This document shows, one piece after another, positions 7,979 to 16,088 of a stretch of 33,994 bases of DNA. Source of the DNA: Pseudomonadota bacterium (GTDB lineage: Bacteria; Pseudomonadota; Gammaproteobacteria; Burkholderiales; Thiobacillaceae); contig JAUYFG010000173.1 of NCBI GenBank assembly GCA_030690985.1, positions 1 to 33,994 of the forward strand, in the 5' to 3' direction. Position 1 is the first letter of the stretch. Each line of letters opens with the position of its first letter. The translations under genes and the position numbers were made by a program. A model generated the notes under the pieces. The model was not told the DNA's origin. It was given only the letters and a program-made list of their open reading frames with translations, and made no database searches.

Positions 7979-8568
7979 GGCCGCGCCCCGCTCAGATCCC
8001 ATTGATCCACGACCAGCCGGATTTCCATGTCGTCGGCACGTCGGGCCACCAGTTTGCCGGGAAGAAAATGGTCGCCGGTCTGGGCGTAGCGGGAAAACTC
8101 GATGCGCCAGCCATCCTGCTTCAATTGCGCCAGCCTGCCGTCAGCATCGGCTTCCGCCTGATAGGGCACACCCGGACGCGGATTGCCGACCACCCACCAG
8201 GCCAGACCCTTGAGCGGCAGCGTCAAGCCCAACGCCTGGCGCACCAGGGTTTCCGCATCCGCCGCGCGGCTCAGATGACCTTTGGAATCACGCAACTCGA
8301 CACCCTGCTCATCACCGCGCAACTCGGCCACGCCCTGGCCTAGCGGGGTGCTCAGCAACAACTCCTGTTGCCTGGCGGCATGCCGCCAGGTCATGCCGCC
8401 GGAAAAAGATTCCTCGTTGGCTTTGAGTGATACCCGCCCTTCCAGACGGAAAGCGCTGGGTGGCGCCAGCAGGACGAGTGAAGGCGGCGCTGGCTGAAAG
8501 CCCGGTAACCCGGCGCAGGCCGCCAGCAAGCCCCCCAGCAACAGGGGCAATCCATGCTTGAAACTCAA
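7975..8568 (-). CDS. lolB: Outer-membrane lipoprotein insertion receptor LolB
   Basis: The 197-residue product begins with a lipoprotein signal peptide (LLLGGLLAAC, lipidated Cys18). Its body fits LolB: RLEGRVSLKANEESFSGGMTWRH near residues 43-65 and the LPLKGLAWWVVG segment. LolB sits in the inner leaflet of the outer membrane and receives lipoproteins from LolA. It overlaps the TPR gene upstream by an ATGA and ispE downstream by a GTGA, so the three are probably one transcript. Confidence 0.95.
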   Translation of the reverse strand: MSFKHGLPLLLGGLLAACAGLPGFQPAPPSLVLLAPPSAFRLEGRVSLKANEESFSGGMTWRHAARQQELLLSTPLGQGVAELRGDEQGVELRDSKGHLSRAADAETLVRQALGLTLPLKGLAWWVVGNPRPGVPYQAEADADGRLAQLKQDGWRIEFSRYAQTGDHFLPGKLVARRADDMEIRLVVDQWDLSGARP

Positions 8569-10271
8569 GGCGTCAGGCGCGAAACGACTTCGCGCAGGCT
8601 CTCATTGTCGGGGTTGACCTTGAGCGAACCCTGCCAGACGCGGCGGGCTTCATCGCGGTCACCCTTGCCATTTTTCAACCAAAGCGCCTCGCCCAGGTGC
8701 GCGGCGATCTCGGGATCGGGCTTGCTGTTGTAAGCGCGGCGCAAGTGATCGACTGCTTCAGGCATGCGCTTCTGCTTGAGCAGTGCCCAGCCCATGCTGT
8801 CCAGGATGAACGGGTCTTCCGGCGAGAGCTTCAGCGCCTGATTGAGCAATTCGACCGCTTCCGGCAGACGATTGGTGCGATCCGCCAGGGTGTAGCCCAG
8901 GGCGTTGTAGGCGTGAGCATGATCCGGCTTCAACTTGATCAGGCGGCGCAGATCCTGTTCCAGCACCTCCAGGCGATTCAGCTTTTCCGCCACCATGGCC
9001 CGGTCATAGAGCAACTCCAGAGCGTCAGGCATTTTCTCCAGAGCACGACTGAGCACCTCGAATACCGCCGGGTAGTTCTTGGCATCACGCAGGAGCAGCG
9101 CCTCGGTCTGCACCACCTGAATGCGTTCGGCATCGTCTTCGGCGCTCAGGCCGGCCAGCCAGTCGCGCGCCTCCTGAAGCCGGCCGAGACGGCTCAACAT
9201 GGCGGCAACACGCAACTGGGCCGCGAAACGATGGCGCCCGTCATCACACTGCTGGTACCACTTCAGCGCGACTTCAAACTGGTTTTCCGCCTCGGCCAGT
9301 TGCCCCAGGTAATAGCGCACGCTGGCAGCATCCGAGTGTCCAAGTTCGAGCGCCTTGAGAAATGCGCCACGTGCGCTGGCCAGGTCATTGGTCTGCATGG
9401 CAATCAGGCCCAGCGTGAAATGCGCTTCCGGATTGTTCGGCGCGTCCCGCGTCAGGCGTTCGAATTCAACCCGTGACTCGACAAAACGTCCGCCACGAGC
9501 CAATTGTTTGGCATAGGCCAGGCGCACCTCACGGGCATCGGGGTTGGCTTTCAGAAACTCACTCAGAAAAGCCTGCGCGGCGCCCTCCCCGTCCTTTTTC
9601 AGCAAGGCCTGGGCCTTGAACAGCGCCGCCGTCTCCCATTGCGGCCGCAGACGCAACGCTTCGTCCAGCGCGATCAGGGCGCGTGGCATCTGGTCGGCCT
9701 GCATGGCAACCTGGGCAATGGCGAAACTCGCTTCGGGCAAGGCGGGATAGGCCGTGGCCAGCTCGGAAACCAGATCCAGCGCGGCCTGTTTGTTCTTCTG
9801 GCGCGCGAACAGTGCATGTAACTGGGGGAAGACTTCCGCGCGGTTGCCAGCCTTCAACCAGGCCTCCAGATGCGGCTTGGCCTCCTTGACCCGGCCATTG
9901 GTCAGCAATAGCGAGGCCAGATTCTGAATCGCCTTCACGGAGTCCGGCTCCAGCTCCCGCCAGAGCTGGGCATTTCGCAAGGCCAGCGCGGGCAGACGCG
10001 CGTACTGCGCCAGATCGACCGCCCGTTGTGCAACCCGCGCATCCCGGGTCTTGGCCGCCAGATCCGAATAGGCTTCGGCTGATAGCCGCAACTCACCGCG
10101 TTGGCTGGCAATCTCGCCGAGCAATATCTGATACAGCATCTGGCTGGTCAGCCCCGTACTCGAAGGCCGGGCCTCGACGGGAACCGGCGCCGGCGCGACC
10201 ACGACCTGCGATTGGGCGCAGGCGGAGAGTGAAAAAACAAGGAGTATGGCGGTCAGGGGTTTGAGGTTCAT
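8565..10271 (-). CDS. Tetratricopeptide-repeat lipoprotein
   Basis: The start at 10271 gives a 568-residue protein with a lipoprotein signal (ILLVFSLSAC, Cys18); the frame is open 52 codons further upstream but covers a palindromic repeat and lacks signals. The rest is made of many TPR units, for example around AHFTLGLIAMQTNDLASA and HAYNALGYTLADRTNRLPEA. Proteins of this type in front of lolB are common in betaproteobacteria and are presumed periplasmic scaffolds attached to the outer membrane; the specific role is unknown. It overlaps lolB by 4 bp, heading the TPR-lolB-ispE operon. Confidence 0.9.
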   Translation of the reverse strand: MNLKPLTAILLVFSLSACAQSQVVVAPAPVPVEARPSSTGLTSQMLYQILLGEIASQRGELRLSAEAYSDLAAKTRDARVAQRAVDLAQYARLPALALRNAQLWRELEPDSVKAIQNLASLLLTNGRVKEAKPHLEAWLKAGNRAEVFPQLHALFARQKNKQAALDLVSELATAYPALPEASFAIAQVAMQADQMPRALIALDEALRLRPQWETAALFKAQALLKKDGEGAAQAFLSEFLKANPDAREVRLAYAKQLARGGRFVESRVEFERLTRDAPNNPEAHFTLGLIAMQTNDLASARGAFLKALELGHSDAASVRYYLGQLAEAENQFEVALKWYQQCDDGRHRFAAQLRVAAMLSRLGRLQEARDWLAGLSAEDDAERIQVVQTEALLLRDAKNYPAVFEVLSRALEKMPDALELLYDRAMVAEKLNRLEVLEQDLRRLIKLKPDHAHAYNALGYTLADRTNRLPEAVELLNQALKLSPEDPFILDSMGWALLKQKRMPEAVDHLRRAYNSKPDPEIAAHLGEALWLKNGKGDRDEARRVWQGSLKVNPDNESLREVVSRLTP

Positions 10272-10332
10272 GGCTGAGAATCCGGGGGGCGTCGGGACAT
10301 TATGCTGGCCCGGGATAATATGGGCAAAGCGC

Positions 10333-10399
10333 GTAGGGCGGAACGCGAAGCGGTTCCGCCGAAATAGGGGGCGGATCTCCCTTCGGGCATCCGCCCTAC
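10333..10399. repeat. Palindromic repeat (GTAGGGCGGA family) between divergent genes
   Basis: The outer arms are GTAGGGCGGA at 10333-10342 and its complement at 10390-10399. There are inner hairpins GGCGGAACGC-gaa-GCGGTTCCGCC and a CTTCGGG turn. It occupies much of the gap between the TPR lipoprotein gene and mutM, so the promoters of both must lie beside or within it. Confidence 0.75.
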
Positions 10400-10438
10400 C
10401 CAAGCGATTGCGCCCCCTCACGAACACTGCCCCGCTCC

Positions 10439-11254
10439 ATGCCCGAACTCCCCGAAATCGAAACCGTGCGCCGCGGCCTCGCCCCGCATTTGAACGGGCG
10501 CGGCTTTGTCGCCGCCGTCGTGCGCGAGGCCCGGTTGCGCTGGCCGGTACCGGCCGATCTGGATGCGCGGATACGCGGCCGTCGGATACTCGACTTACAG
10601 CGGCGCGGGAAATATCTGCTCATGCAACTGGATGATGGCTGGCTCATCTGCCATCTGGGCATGTCCGGCAGCTTGCGCCTGCTGCCATCCGACACGCCCC
10701 TGCGGAAACACGACCACATCGACCTGCTGCTCGATGACGGACAAGTGTTGCGTTATCACGACCCGCGCCGCTTTGGCGCCCTGTTATGGAGCGCCGATCC
10801 CGCCAACCACCCGCTCATCGCCACGCTGGGCGTGGAGCCGTTGTCCGACGACTTCGATGGCCCCCACCTGCACGCCCTCTGCCGGGGCCGCTCCAGCGCG
10901 ATCAAGCAGCTCATCATGGATGCCCACCTGCTGGTGGGGGTGGGCAACATCTATGCCAATGAAGCGTTGTTCCATGCCGGCATCGACCCGCGCACGCCCG
11001 CCGGCCGCCTTTCCCGGCCTCGCAGCGCGCGTCTGGCGGCCGCCATCAAGGAAATCCTCCTGCTCGCCATCGCGGCCGGCGGCAGCACTCTGCGCGACTT
11101 CGTGGATGGACATGGCAACCCCGGCTGGTTCCAGCAGACCTACCGAGTCTATGGCCGCGCCGGACAACCCTGCGCGATCTGCGGCAGTACCATCCGCACC
11201 CTGCGCTTGGGCGCGCGCGCCACCTGCTACTGCCCACGCTGCCAACATCGTTGA
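10439..11254 (+). CDS. mutM: Formamidopyrimidine-DNA glycosylase
   Basis: This 271-residue base-excision repair enzyme removes 8-oxoguanine and formamidopyrimidines and cleaves the strand. The N-terminus [14 protein letters not shown] provides the catalytic Pro2 and Glu3. The helix-two-turn-helix segment ([17 protein letters not shown]) is intact, and a four-cysteine zinc finger closes the protein (CAIC...CPRC). No clear Shine-Dalgarno precedes the ATG, but the N-terminal catalytic proline fixes the start. It is followed by a weak hairpin with a T-run at 11268-11287. Confidence 0.97.
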   Translation: MPELPEIETVRRGLAPHLNGRGFVAAVVREARLRWPVPADLDARIRGRRILDLQRRGKYLLMQLDDGWLICHLGMSGSLRLLPSDTPLRKHDHIDLLLDDGQVLRYHDPRRFGALLWSADPANHPLIATLGVEPLSDDFDGPHLHALCRGRSSAIKQLIMDAHLLVGVGNIYANEALFHAGIDPRTPAGRLSRPRSARLAAAIKEILLLAIAAGGSTLRDFVDGHGNPGWFQQTYRVYGRAGQPCAICGSTIRTLRLGARATCYCPRCQHR

Positions 11255-11267
11255 ACGAGTGCCCACT

Positions 11268-11287
11268 CCCCTGAAAAACAGGGCTTT
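11268..11287 (+). terminator. Weak hairpin after mutM
   Basis: A short stem (CCCTG/CAGGG) with an A5 loop is followed by CTTTTAT. It may attenuate read-through from mutM into the GTPase gene; the TATGCTAGAGT stretch immediately after it could be the -10 region of the next gene. Confidence 0.35.
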
Positions 11288-11367
11288 TATGCTAGAGTGG
11301 CCGCCAGCATTTGCAGTCAAGCACGCCGGAAAACACGCCGACCCAAGGCGCCCTGGAGGAACACTGT

Positions 11368-13332
11368 ATGAGCACCGCCTCGCTTGCCAACGATTTCGAA
11401 CTCTATAGCCAATGGCGCGAAGATCTTTCCCGCCGCATCGCCGACTATCGGCAATGGCTGAATCGGGAAGATCTCAACGACTCGCAACGAGATCTGCGTC
11501 TGCAACAGGTGGTCGAGCGGCTCGCGGAAGACAAGTTGCACGTCGCTTTCGTCGCTGAGTTCTCGCGCGGCAAATCCGAGCTGATCAATGCCATCTTTCT
11601 GCCCGGCCTCAAGCAACGACTGCTTCCCTCCACCGCCGGGCGCACCACCATGTGCCCCACCGAACTCCTCTACGACGCCGGCAAGCCTCCGAGAATCGAA
11701 CTGCTGCCGATCGAAACCCGCGCCGCCAGCGCCACCATCGCGGAATACAAGAATTACCCCGAGGAATGGAAAATTATCGGCATCGATCCCACTTCGGCCG
11801 AAAACGTCACCCAGGTGATGCTGGAGGTCTGCCGGGTCAAGAATATTTCTCACGATGACGCGATCAAATTCGGCCTCTTCGACCCGAACAACAGCGATCC
11901 CCGCAATGGCCTCAACGACGATGGCACGGTCACCGTCCCGGCGTGGCGCCACGCCGTCATCAACTTCCCGCATCCTTTTCTAAAAAAGGGCTTGGTGGTC
12001 TACGACACACCCGGCCTCAACGCCATCGGCGTGGAACCGGAACTCACCTTCAACCTGCTGCCCAACGCCCATGCCGTGCTGTTCGTGCTGGCGGCCGACA
12101 CCGGCGTCACCAAATCCGACATCGAAGTCTGGCGCAACCATATCTACGCGCGCGGCAAGAACCGCGGTCGCCTGGTGGCGCTCAACAAGATTGACGGCCT
12201 CTGGGACGAACTCAAGACCGAAGCCCAGATCAACGCGGAAATCGATGACCAGGTGAAATCCTGCGCCGACCTGCTCGGCGTCGACAGATCGCAGATTTTC
12301 CCGGTGTCCGCGCAGAAAGGCCTGCTGGCGAAAATCAACGGCGATGCCGCCCTGCTGGAAAAAAGCCGTCTCACCGCCCTCGAAAAAGCGCTGTCGGAAG
12401 AATTGATTTCCTCCAAGCAAGCCATCGTGCGCGACCAGACCGATGCCGAACTCTCAGACCTGCTCGATTCCAGCGTATCCCTACTGGAAGCACGGCGGCG
12501 CGGCATCGAGGAACAAGTGACCGAACTCAAGGGCCTGCAAGGCAAGAATCAGGATGTGGTGGAACACATCATGCTCAAGATTTCCGGCGACAAGGAGACC
12601 TTCGAACGGGGACTGCAACAATTCCAGGCCCTGCGTTCGATCTTTTCCCAGCAGAGCATCAAGCTGTTCTCCCAGATCGGCATGGACATTCTTCGCAATG
12701 AAGTCCGCGATGCCCGCGAAGCCATGGTGCAGAGCCGCTTCACCAAGGGCATCCGCGACGCCATGAGCAGTTTCTTCAAGCATGTGGATAGCCATCTCGA
12801 CACGGCCAACGGTCAGGTCGAAGAAATCAACAAGATGATGGACGCCATGTACCAGAAGCTGAACCGCGACCACGGCATCAACCTTGTCGCCATCCCGCCC
12901 TTCTCGATCCTGCGCTACCGCAAGGAAATCCAGCGCCTGGAAAGCGCCTACGACCAGCAGTTCAACACCTTCTACACCTTCCTCACCACTGAGCAGTACA
13001 CCCTCACGTCGCGCTTTTTTGAAACCCTGGCGTCGCGCGTGGTGCAGGTATTCGAAGTACTCAACAAGGATGTGGGCGGCTGGCTGAAGGCCGTGATGTC
13101 GCCGATGGAAGGCCAGGTGCGCGAACACCAGATGCAACTGCGCCGGCGCCTGGAAAGTGTCAAACGCATCCACAAAGCGGCCGACACCCTGGAAGGCCGA
13201 ATCGGCGAACTGGATCAGATGCATCACGAGGTTTTGCGCCAGATAGAAGAAATCGGCAATCTGGCGAATCACATCCGCGGCTTGCTGGTGGAACCGTCAG
13301 GCGAAACGCGGGGATTCGCAATGGCGGCCTGA
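11368..13332 (+). CDS. Dynamin-family GTPase
   Basis: The start at 11368 is preceded by GGAGGAA 7 nt upstream and gives 654 residues. The G domain shows a P-loop AEFSRGKSEL (residues 63-72), a candidate switch I Thr in GRTTMCPTELLY (91-102), G3 DTPG (213-216) and G4 NKID (273-276). The second half is mainly helical and charged, with a predicted coiled-coil character (LEARRRGIEEQVTELKGLQ), as expected for the stalk of bacterial dynamin-like proteins, which bind and remodel membranes. The P-loop has Ala in place of the first Gly, as in other members with EFSxGKS loops. It stands alone and is closed by a strong terminator; no partner gene is adjacent. The cellular role is unknown. Confidence 0.88.
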   Translation: MSTASLANDFELYSQWREDLSRRIADYRQWLNREDLNDSQRDLRLQQVVERLAEDKLHVAFVAEFSRGKSELINAIFLPGLKQRLLPSTAGRTTMCPTELLYDAGKPPRIELLPIETRAASATIAEYKNYPEEWKIIGIDPTSAENVTQVMLEVCRVKNISHDDAIKFGLFDPNNSDPRNGLNDDGTVTVPAWRHAVINFPHPFLKKGLVVYDTPGLNAIGVEPELTFNLLPNAHAVLFVLAADTGVTKSDIEVWRNHIYARGKNRGRLVALNKIDGLWDELKTEAQINAEIDDQVKSCADLLGVDRSQIFPVSAQKGLLAKINGDAALLEKSRLTALEKALSEELISSKQAIVRDQTDAELSDLLDSSVSLLEARRRGIEEQVTELKGLQGKNQDVVEHIMLKISGDKETFERGLQQFQALRSIFSQQSIKLFSQIGMDILRNEVRDAREAMVQSRFTKGIRDAMSSFFKHVDSHLDTANGQVEEINKMMDAMYQKLNRDHGINLVAIPPFSILRYRKEIQRLESAYDQQFNTFYTFLTTEQYTLTSRFFETLASRVVQVFEVLNKDVGGWLKAVMSPMEGQVREHQMQLRRRLESVKRIHKAADTLEGRIGELDQMHHEVLRQIEEIGNLANHIRGLLVEPSGETRGFAMAA

Positions 13333-13352
13333 ACCGCAGAGAGCCTTATGTG

Positions 13353-13382
13353 CGAAGCCCCGCCAGCATCGGCGGGGCTTCG
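13353..13382. terminator. Bidirectional terminator between dynamin-like gene and moaE
   Basis: A perfect 12-bp stem (CGAAGCCCCGCC/GGCGGGGCTTCG) with a 6-nt loop lies between two convergent genes. The T-tract on the plus side is weak (TCGTTTGTT). Confidence 0.7.
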
Positions 13383-13472
13383 TCGTTTGTTGGCTGCGTG
13401 CGGACCCGTTACTCGTAGTCAGGCACCAAGAATCGAATGGATGGGGGTGTCCTCGCGTTTCAACGTGACTGA

Positions 13473-13934
13473 CTACTTGCCTGAACCACTCCAGCGCGCC
13501 ACCGCCCGATCATCGCTTTCGCGCGCGTCCACCCAGCGCTCGCCTTCCGGGGTGACTTCCTTCTTCCAGAACGGCGCCTGGGTCTTCAGGAAATCCATGA
13601 TGAACTCGCAGGCGGCGAAGGCATCGCCACGGTGGCCGGAGGCGACGGCCACCAAAACGATGGGTTCGGTAGGTTGCAACGTGCCGACGCGGTGGATGAC
13701 GGTGGCGTCGAGCACTTCCCAGCGCTGCCGGGCGTCCTCGACAATTTGCGCTAAGGCCTTCTCGGTCATACCCGGGTAGTGCTCCAGGCTCAGAGTCGAC
13801 ACACCCTGCCCTTCATTGATGTCGCGCACCAGGCCGAGAAAGCTGGCGACGGCGCCGACTTTCGGGTTGGTCTGGTAGAGGGCGCCGACTTCGGCATTGA
13901 GATCGAAGGCTTCGGTCTGGACGGCGATTTTCAT
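13473..13934 (-). CDS. moaE: Molybdopterin synthase catalytic subunit
   Basis: The 153-residue protein is the large subunit of molybdopterin synthase, which with MoaD puts the dithiolene sulfurs into cyclic pyranopterin monophosphate. Family motifs are present: FLGLVRD, LEHYPGM, HRVGTLQPTEPIVLVAVAS, HRGDAFAAC, and the KTQAPFWKKE segment with the active-site lysines. It is the last gene of the moeA-moaD-moaE series, 37 bp after moaD. Confidence 0.97.
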   Translation of the reverse strand: MKIAVQTEAFDLNAEVGALYQTNPKVGAVASFLGLVRDINEGQGVSTLSLEHYPGMTEKALAQIVEDARQRWEVLDATVIHRVGTLQPTEPIVLVAVASGHRGDAFAACEFIMDFLKTQAPFWKKEVTPEGERWVDARESDDRAVARWSGSGK

Positions 13935-13947
13935 TCAGCCACCTCGC

Positions 13948-13970
13948 TTGGTTACCACCTTGGTTACCAC
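13948..13970. repeat. 12-bp tandem duplication between moaD and moaE
   Basis: TTGGTTACCACC is followed directly by TTGGTTACCAC, just ahead of the moaE start and beside the moaD stop. It may be a slippage product. Confidence 0.6.
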
Positions 13971-13971
13971 A

Positions 13972-14229
13972 TTAGCCGCCTGTGACCGGCGGAAAGATCG
14001 CAACTTCATCGTTCTCATGCAGCGCCGCATCTTGTTCGACCAGGTCCTGGTTGATGGCGACCCGGTAGGCACGTCCTGTCGCCAGTTCCTCAGTCCAAAC
14101 GCCGCCACGTTGCCGCAACCAGTCGAGCAGATCGGTCAGGGTGGCCACACTTTCCGGAAGTTCCGGCATTTCCTGGCCAGTGGCGAAGACCTCACGCAAA
14201 CGGGCGAAATAAAGCAACCGGACTTTCAT
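13972..14229 (-). CDS. moaD: Molybdopterin synthase sulfur-carrier subunit
   Basis: This 85-residue ubiquitin-fold protein ends in the essential Gly-Gly (FPPVTGG) that is thiocarboxylated to carry sulfur. The start at 14229 overlaps the moeA stop as ATGA, and the protein opens with the typical MKVRLLYFARLRE. The longer open frame upstream is out of the family and overlaps moeA. Confidence 0.96.
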   Translation of the reverse strand: MKVRLLYFARLREVFATGQEMPELPESVATLTDLLDWLRQRGGVWTEELATGRAYRVAINQDLVEQDAALHENDEVAIFPPVTGG

Positions 14230-15449
14230 TTGAGCAACTCCGACAAGGGAATGAAGCGCACCGAATCGCCGTTCATGACGCTGGCCCCGGCTTCGATATC
14301 GACCAGGCCATCGGCCCAGGCCAATGAGGTGAGCACCCCGGAACCCTGGTTGGGATAGAGCATGGCCCAACCGTCCTCCAGGCGGGCGCGCAGAAACTCC
14401 CGGCGTTTTCCCGCTGATTTGCCAATGCCGGGCCAGTCAAACCCGGCCGGCACGGTGAAGGCGGCGGCAGGCTGGGACTCAGCGCCCATGCGACGCAGCA
14501 GAAAGGGGCGCACGAACAGACAGAACACCACGAATGCCGAGACCGGATTACCCGGCAGACCGAGGAAATCGGCGTTGCCGACGCGGCCATAAACCAGGGG
14601 CTTGCCGGGCTTCATCGCCACTTTCCACATCGAAAGGCGGCCGAGTTGCTCCACGGCGGCCTTGACGTGATCCTCTTCGCCCACCGAAACGCCGCCGCTG
14701 GTGATGACCACATCGGCGGCCTGCGCCGCGCGCTCCAGGGTGGCGATGGTGGCCTCCAGGCGATCCGGCACCTGGCCCAGGTCGATGACTTCGATTCCCA
14801 TCTGGGTGAGCAGGGCAATCAGGGTGGCGCGGTTCGAGTTGTAGATGCGGCCAGGGGCCAGTGGCTGGCCGGGCAGGACGATTTCATCGCCGGTGAAGAA
14901 CACGGCAGCCTTCAGGCGGCGCACCACGCCAAGCTCGGTCGCCCCCACCGAGGCGGCCACACCCAGTTGCGCCGGGCCAAGACGAGTGCCGGCTTCCAGC
15001 ACGGTCTGTCCGGCGCGAATGTCCTCGCCGGCACGGCGGATGTGGCTGCCCGCTTTGGGAGTGGCGGTGAGACGGACTTTGCCGTCATAGGCCTCGCAGT
15101 CTTCCTGCATCACCACGCAATCGACGCCGGGCGGTACTGCCGCCCCGGTGAAAATACGGGCCGCCGTACCGGGCACCAACTCGCTGCCCAAGGTGCCGGC
15201 GGGAATGCGCTGTGATATTGGCAACCACGCAGGCACCCCGGTCGCGTCACTCCAGTCGGCAAAGCGCAGGGCGTAGCCATCCATCGCCGCGTTATCGAGC
15301 GGCGGCACCGTGACCTCGGCCACCAGCGGGATGGCCAGGACGCGGCCCAAAGCCGCTTCGGCCGGACAGGTTTCGTGATCGGAAATCGGCGCGGCGGCGG
15401 CAAGCAGGCTCGCCAGGGCTGCGTCAACAGAAAGCGGGGAATCACTCAT
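14226..15449 (-). CDS. moeA: Molybdopterin molybdenumtransferase
   Basis: The 407-residue enzyme inserts molybdate into adenylylated molybdopterin. Motifs include DNAAMDGYA near residue 53, RIFTGAAVPPG, the SGGVSVGEEDH loop and the LPGNPVS motif. The length fits (about 400). It overlaps mobB upstream and moaD downstream by 4 bp each, so the four genes mobB-moeA-moaD-moaE form one operon. Confidence 0.97.
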   Translation of the reverse strand: MSDSPLSVDAALASLLAAAAPISDHETCPAEAALGRVLAIPLVAEVTVPPLDNAAMDGYALRFADWSDATGVPAWLPISQRIPAGTLGSELVPGTAARIFTGAAVPPGVDCVVMQEDCEAYDGKVRLTATPKAGSHIRRAGEDIRAGQTVLEAGTRLGPAQLGVAASVGATELGVVRRLKAAVFFTGDEIVLPGQPLAPGRIYNSNRATLIALLTQMGIEVIDLGQVPDRLEATIATLERAAQAADVVITSGGVSVGEEDHVKAAVEQLGRLSMWKVAMKPGKPLVYGRVGNADFLGLPGNPVSAFVVFCLFVRPFLLRRMGAESQPAAAFTVPAGFDWPGIGKSAGKRREFLRARLEDGWAMLYPNQGSGVLTSLAWADGLVDIEAGASVMNGDSVRFIPLSELLK

Positions 15450-15934
15450 TGTGCGTACTCAAAAATGAAGGCCAGGATGGCCTCGATGTCATCGATGGGA
15501 AGGTATTTGATCTGGCCGGGCGGCGGCTGATCCGCCGCCACGGCGATGAAGTTTGCATCATCCGGATGCAGCCAGGGCCGTTCATTGGCGCTGCGCCAGA
15601 CCTCCAACTTGGGAATATCGGCGTGCTTGTAACCTTCCACCAACACCAGATCGCAGGGTGACAGGCGCTGCAAATGTTCGTCCAGCCCGGGTTCCCGCGC
15701 GCCGCGTAATTCGTTCACCAGCATCCAGCGATGCGGCGAAGTCAGCAGCACTTCCTGGGCGCCCGCTGCGCGATGCCGCCAGGAGTCCTTGCCCGGCACA
15801 TCCACCTCGAAATCGTGATGGCTCTGCTTGAGCACGGAGACGCGAAGACCGGCCGCCCGCAGCCTGGGCAGGAGTTTTTCAATCAAGGTGGTCTTGCCGC
15901 CGCCGCTGTAACCCGCGATGCCGAGTGCTTTCAT
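15446..15934 (-). CDS. mobB: Molybdopterin-guanine dinucleotide biosynthesis adaptor MobB
   Basis: This 162-residue P-loop GTP-binding protein (GYSGGGKTTL at residues 7-16) assists the conversion of molybdenum cofactor to its guanine dinucleotide form. Further motifs are KQSHHDFEVDVPGKDSWRHR and DLVLVEGYKH. The ATG at 15934 has GGAGA 9 nt upstream; an in-frame TTG at 15949 is less likely. It is the first gene of the minus-strand molybdenum cofactor operon and is divergent from moaA. Confidence 0.95.
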   Translation of the reverse strand: MKALGIAGYSGGGKTTLIEKLLPRLRAAGLRVSVLKQSHHDFEVDVPGKDSWRHRAAGAQEVLLTSPHRWMLVNELRGAREPGLDEHLQRLSPCDLVLVEGYKHADIPKLEVWRSANERPWLHPDDANFIAVAADQPPPGQIKYLPIDDIEAILAFIFEYAQ

Positions 15935-16040
15935 GGGCGAATTCTCCAATCACACAGGGCACCCGTTTCATGACCAAAGTCAAGGTTCGAGCCAATGGGA
16001 ACCCGGATCATGCTTCGCATCGCGCCTCCAGAAATTTACG

Positions 16041-16068
16041 AGTGCTATATTCTGCCGTACATAACGCT
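16041..16068. promoter_or_regulatory. ModE-like operator between mobB and moaA
   Basis: An imperfect palindrome reads AGTGCTATAT-TCTGCCG-TACATAACGCT. It resembles the ModE molybdate-regulator site (TATAT and TA(C/T)ATAACG half-sites with a short spacer), and ModE is known to act on moa genes in E. coli. It lies 20 bp before the moaA start and in the divergent gap serving the mobB operon. The match was judged by eye against a remembered consensus; TATATT could also serve as a -10 element. Confidence 0.5.
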
Positions 16069-16088
16069 TTTTGGGCGCGACCGCTGCC

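Noticed and set aside
10272-10427. Upstream extension of the TPR lipoprotein
   Set aside because: The extra codons translate a palindromic repeat and would bury the lipoprotein signal peptide.
12481-13272. 263-codon minus-strand frame over the dynamin-like gene
   Set aside because: It mirrors the codon structure of the plus-strand GTPase and has low-complexity composition, with no known motif.
15950-16088. Molybdenum cofactor riboswitch in front of moaA
   Set aside because: I could not draw the conserved multi-stem structure, and the leader left after the probable promoter is too short.
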